From an uncultured Propioniciclava sp. (GTDB taxonomy: Bacteria > Actinomycetota > Actinomycetes > Propionibacteriales > Propionibacteriaceae): a DNA stretch of 15,268 nucleotides. A program made the translations under genes and the position numbers. The first letter of the stretch is position 1. Each line of letters begins with the position of its first letter. Location: NCBI GenBank assembly GCA_937872005.1, contig CALMPQ010000039.1, positions 1 through 15,268 on the forward strand, read 5' to 3'. The notes beneath the pieces were generated by a model. The model was given only the letters and a program-made list of their open reading frames with translations. It ran no database searches and was not told where the DNA came from. Shown here one piece after another: positions 13,751 through 15,268 of the stretch.

Positions 13751-15268
13751 TCACCGCGTCCCCAGCACGTCAGCCAGGTCGTAGCTGACCGGCTCGTCGA
13801 GCTGGTCGTAGGTGCACGACTCCGGCTCACGATCCGGACGCCAGCGCACGAACTGCGCCGTGTGCCGAAACCGGTTGCCCTCCATGTGGTCGTAGCGCAC
13901 CTCGACCACCCGCTCGGGGCGCAGCGGCGTGAACGACAGGTCCTTCTTCGCGTTCCACCGCGAGTGGGCCGCAGCGGTGGGCGTCCGGGGATGCGACTGG
14001 TCGCGGTTGTCGGGGCTGTCGGTTTCGGGTTCGGCCCACGCCCACGGGTGGCCCTCCCACTCGGCGACGAGCTCCTGCAGTTCCACGAACAGCTCCCGGC
14101 GCCGCTCCATCGGGAACGCCCCGATGACGCCGACCGAGTTCAGCGTCCCGTCCTCGGTGTACAACCCCAGCAGAAGCGAGCCGATGGCGTCGGATTCGTC
14201 CCGGTACAACCGGTAGCCGGCCACCACGCAGTCGGCGGTGCGCTCGTGCTTGATCTTCCACATCACGCGCTTGTCCTCGGCGTAGGGCTCGGCCAGCGGC
14301 TTGGCGATCACCCCGTCGAGCCCGGCGCCCTCGAACTGCTCGAACCACTGCTTGGCCAACTCGCGATCAGCCGTGGCCCGCGTGAGGTGGATCGGCGGCT
14401 TGGCCTGCGCGAGCGCCTTCTCCAGCGCCGCCCGCCGCTCGACGAACGGCCGCTCGGCCCAGTTCGTCTCCCCCCAGGCGAGCAGGTCGAACCCGACAAA
14501 GCTCGCCGGCATCGCCTCGCTCAGCTTCTTGATGCGGGACGCCGCGGGGTGGATCCGCTGCTGCAAGAGGTCGAAGTTCAACCGGTCCCCCGAGGAGGGG
14601 TCGACCAGGATGATCTCCCCATCGATCACGCACGGGTCGGGGAAGTTCTCCTTCACCGCCTCCACCAGTTCGGGGAAGTACCGCGTCATTGGCTTGGTGT
14701 TGCGGCTCCCCAGCTCAACGCGATCCCCCGACCGCCAGATGATCGTGCGGAACCCGTCCCACTTCGGCTCGAACAGCACATCGGCCTTCGGGAACTCCTT
14801 GACGGCCTTGGCCAGCATCGGGCCGAACGGAGGCACGATGGGCGTCCCCCACTCGGCGTCACGCTCGGCCTTCGGCGCGAGGTAGTCCTCCTCGGCGCGA
14901 TCCGCCTTCCGCTTCGAGGGCGGCACGCGCGGCGGCTCACCCGGCATCTTGGGGTAGTCGGGCGGGAAGTTCAGCTCCCCCAGCCCACGCTCCAAGTCGG
15001 CCTCCCACAGCTTCAGCGCTCCGGTCAAGTCGCCGGCCTCGTCATTCATGGACGCCCACGCGCAGCCCCGCTCCCCCACGAGCTTCGGGACGGTCCAGAG
15101 GGTCAGGTCGCGCGGGTCGGCGTCCGGGAGTTCGGCCCACGTCAGCGGCGTCGAGACCGGCGCGCCGGGCAGGGGGCGCGGCGAGTACGCGCCGGCGATC
15201 GTGCGGTCGCGGTTGGCCTGGTTGAAGTCCACGAAGACGCGCTCGCCGCGCTCCTCCTTCCACCAGCT
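13751..15268 (-). CDS. ATP-dependent DNA ligase (LigC-like) fused to a LigD/PolD-type polymerase domain, N-terminally cut by the window edge
   Basis: The frame is open to the window edge; 505 residues are visible. The first 95 or so match the C-terminal end of LigD/PolD primase-polymerase domains (W-W-K-E-E-R-G-E-R-V-F-V-D-F-N-Q, R-D-R-T-I-A-G-A-Y-S, Y-P-K-M-P-G). The remainder is a covalent nucleotidyl-transferase ligase: E-P-K-W-D-G-F-R at 167-174 with nucleophile K169, D-G-E-I-I-L at 216-221, D-G-V-I-A-K at 318-323 and W-K-I-K-H at 337-341. An OB-fold region ends the protein. The ligase part resembles mycobacterial LigC, which seals nicks in repair. No phosphoesterase domain lies between the two. 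The GTG near 15232 is internal, since family sequence continues upstream of it. Catalytic motifs are intact, so it should be active. Confidence 0.9.
   Translation of the reverse strand, partial: SWWKEERGERVFVDFNQANRDRTIAGAYSPRPLPGAPVSTPLTWAELPDADPRDLTLWTVPKLVGERGCAWASMNDEAGDLTGALKLWEADLERGLGELNFPPDYPKMPGEPPRVPPSKRKADRAEEDYLAPKAERDAEWGTPIVPPFGPMLAKAVKEFPKADVLFEPKWDGFRTIIWRSGDRVELGSRNTKPMTRYFPELVEAVKENFPDPCVIDGEIILVDPSSGDRLNFDLLQQRIHPAASRIKKLSEAMPASFVGFDLLAWGETNWAERPFVERRAALEKALAQAKPPIHLTRATADRELAKQWFEQFEGAGLDGVIAKPLAEPYAEDKRVMWKIKHERTADCVVAGYRLYRDESDAIGSLLLGLYTEDGTLNSVGVIGAFPMERRRELFVELQELVAEWEGHPWAWAEPETDSPDNRDQSHPRTPTAAAHSRWNAKKDLSFTPLRPERVVEVRYDHMEGNRFRHTAQFVRWRPDREPESCTYDQLDEPVSYDLADVLGTR

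Noticed and set aside
13521..13754. 77-codon - strand frame starting at the ligase stop and running through the antitoxin gene
   Set aside because: Arg/His/Gly-rich shadow; the AbrB-type antitoxin in the other frame has clear family features and overlaps its toxin.

Overview
The window is high-GC DNA with actinobacterial gene content: a DUF5134-type membrane protein, a LigC-type ATP-dependent DNA ligase fused to a PolD-like polymerase domain, and a winged-helix/N6-methylase-like protein of a kind typical of Actinomycetota. A member of the Propionibacteriales or a related order is my guess from the overall look, not a demonstrated assignment. No rRNA, tRNA, CRISPR array, insertion sequence, integrase or origin is visible. 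No stretch longer than about 175 bases lacks a gene.

Left arm (1-2436, + strand). In order: the 3' end of a LysR-type regulator, a small TraR/DksA-type zinc-finger protein with Cys3His ligands, a six-helix DUF5134-like membrane protein with a compact Cys-rich loop, and a TetR-family regulator. The membrane protein gene is preceded by an ECF-sigma-like promoter and a 16-bp palindrome. The TetR start codon lies inside a palindrome. The TetR gene converges with the next operon and overlaps its end by 56 bp.

Central block (2381-11496, - strand). A five-gene operon is transcribed right to left: a 679-aa protein X, hsdM, hsdS, a DUF1016/YhcG-type PD-(D/E)xK nuclease, and hsdR. All four gene junctions are 4-nt stop/start overlaps (ATGA, ATGA, GTGA, ATGA), so the genes look translationally coupled and form one unit. 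HsdM, HsdS and HsdR keep the motifs expected of a working type I restriction-modification system. DUF1016 adds a second nuclease with intact catalytic residues. Protein X looks like an N-terminal winged-helix, a methyltransferase-like core that has lost its AdoMet and NPPY motifs, and an HsdS-like C-terminus. A 456-aa gene is transcribed divergently from protein X across a 167-bp, locally AT-rich intergenic region. Its product has a long coiled coil and a PD-(D/E)xK-like fold without the usual lysine. X, the extra nuclease and the divergent coiled-coil gene are the best candidates for an undescribed variant of a type I defence system.

Right arm (13062-15268, - strand). A VapBC-like toxin-antitoxin pair (AbrB-type antitoxin, PIN toxin, 4-nt overlap) converges on the 456-aa gene at a 9-bp inverted repeat that could terminate both. 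Upstream of it lies the C-terminal part of a DNA repair protein joining the end of a LigD/PolD-type polymerase domain directly to a LigC-like ligase, with no phosphoesterase domain between them; its N-terminus is outside the window.
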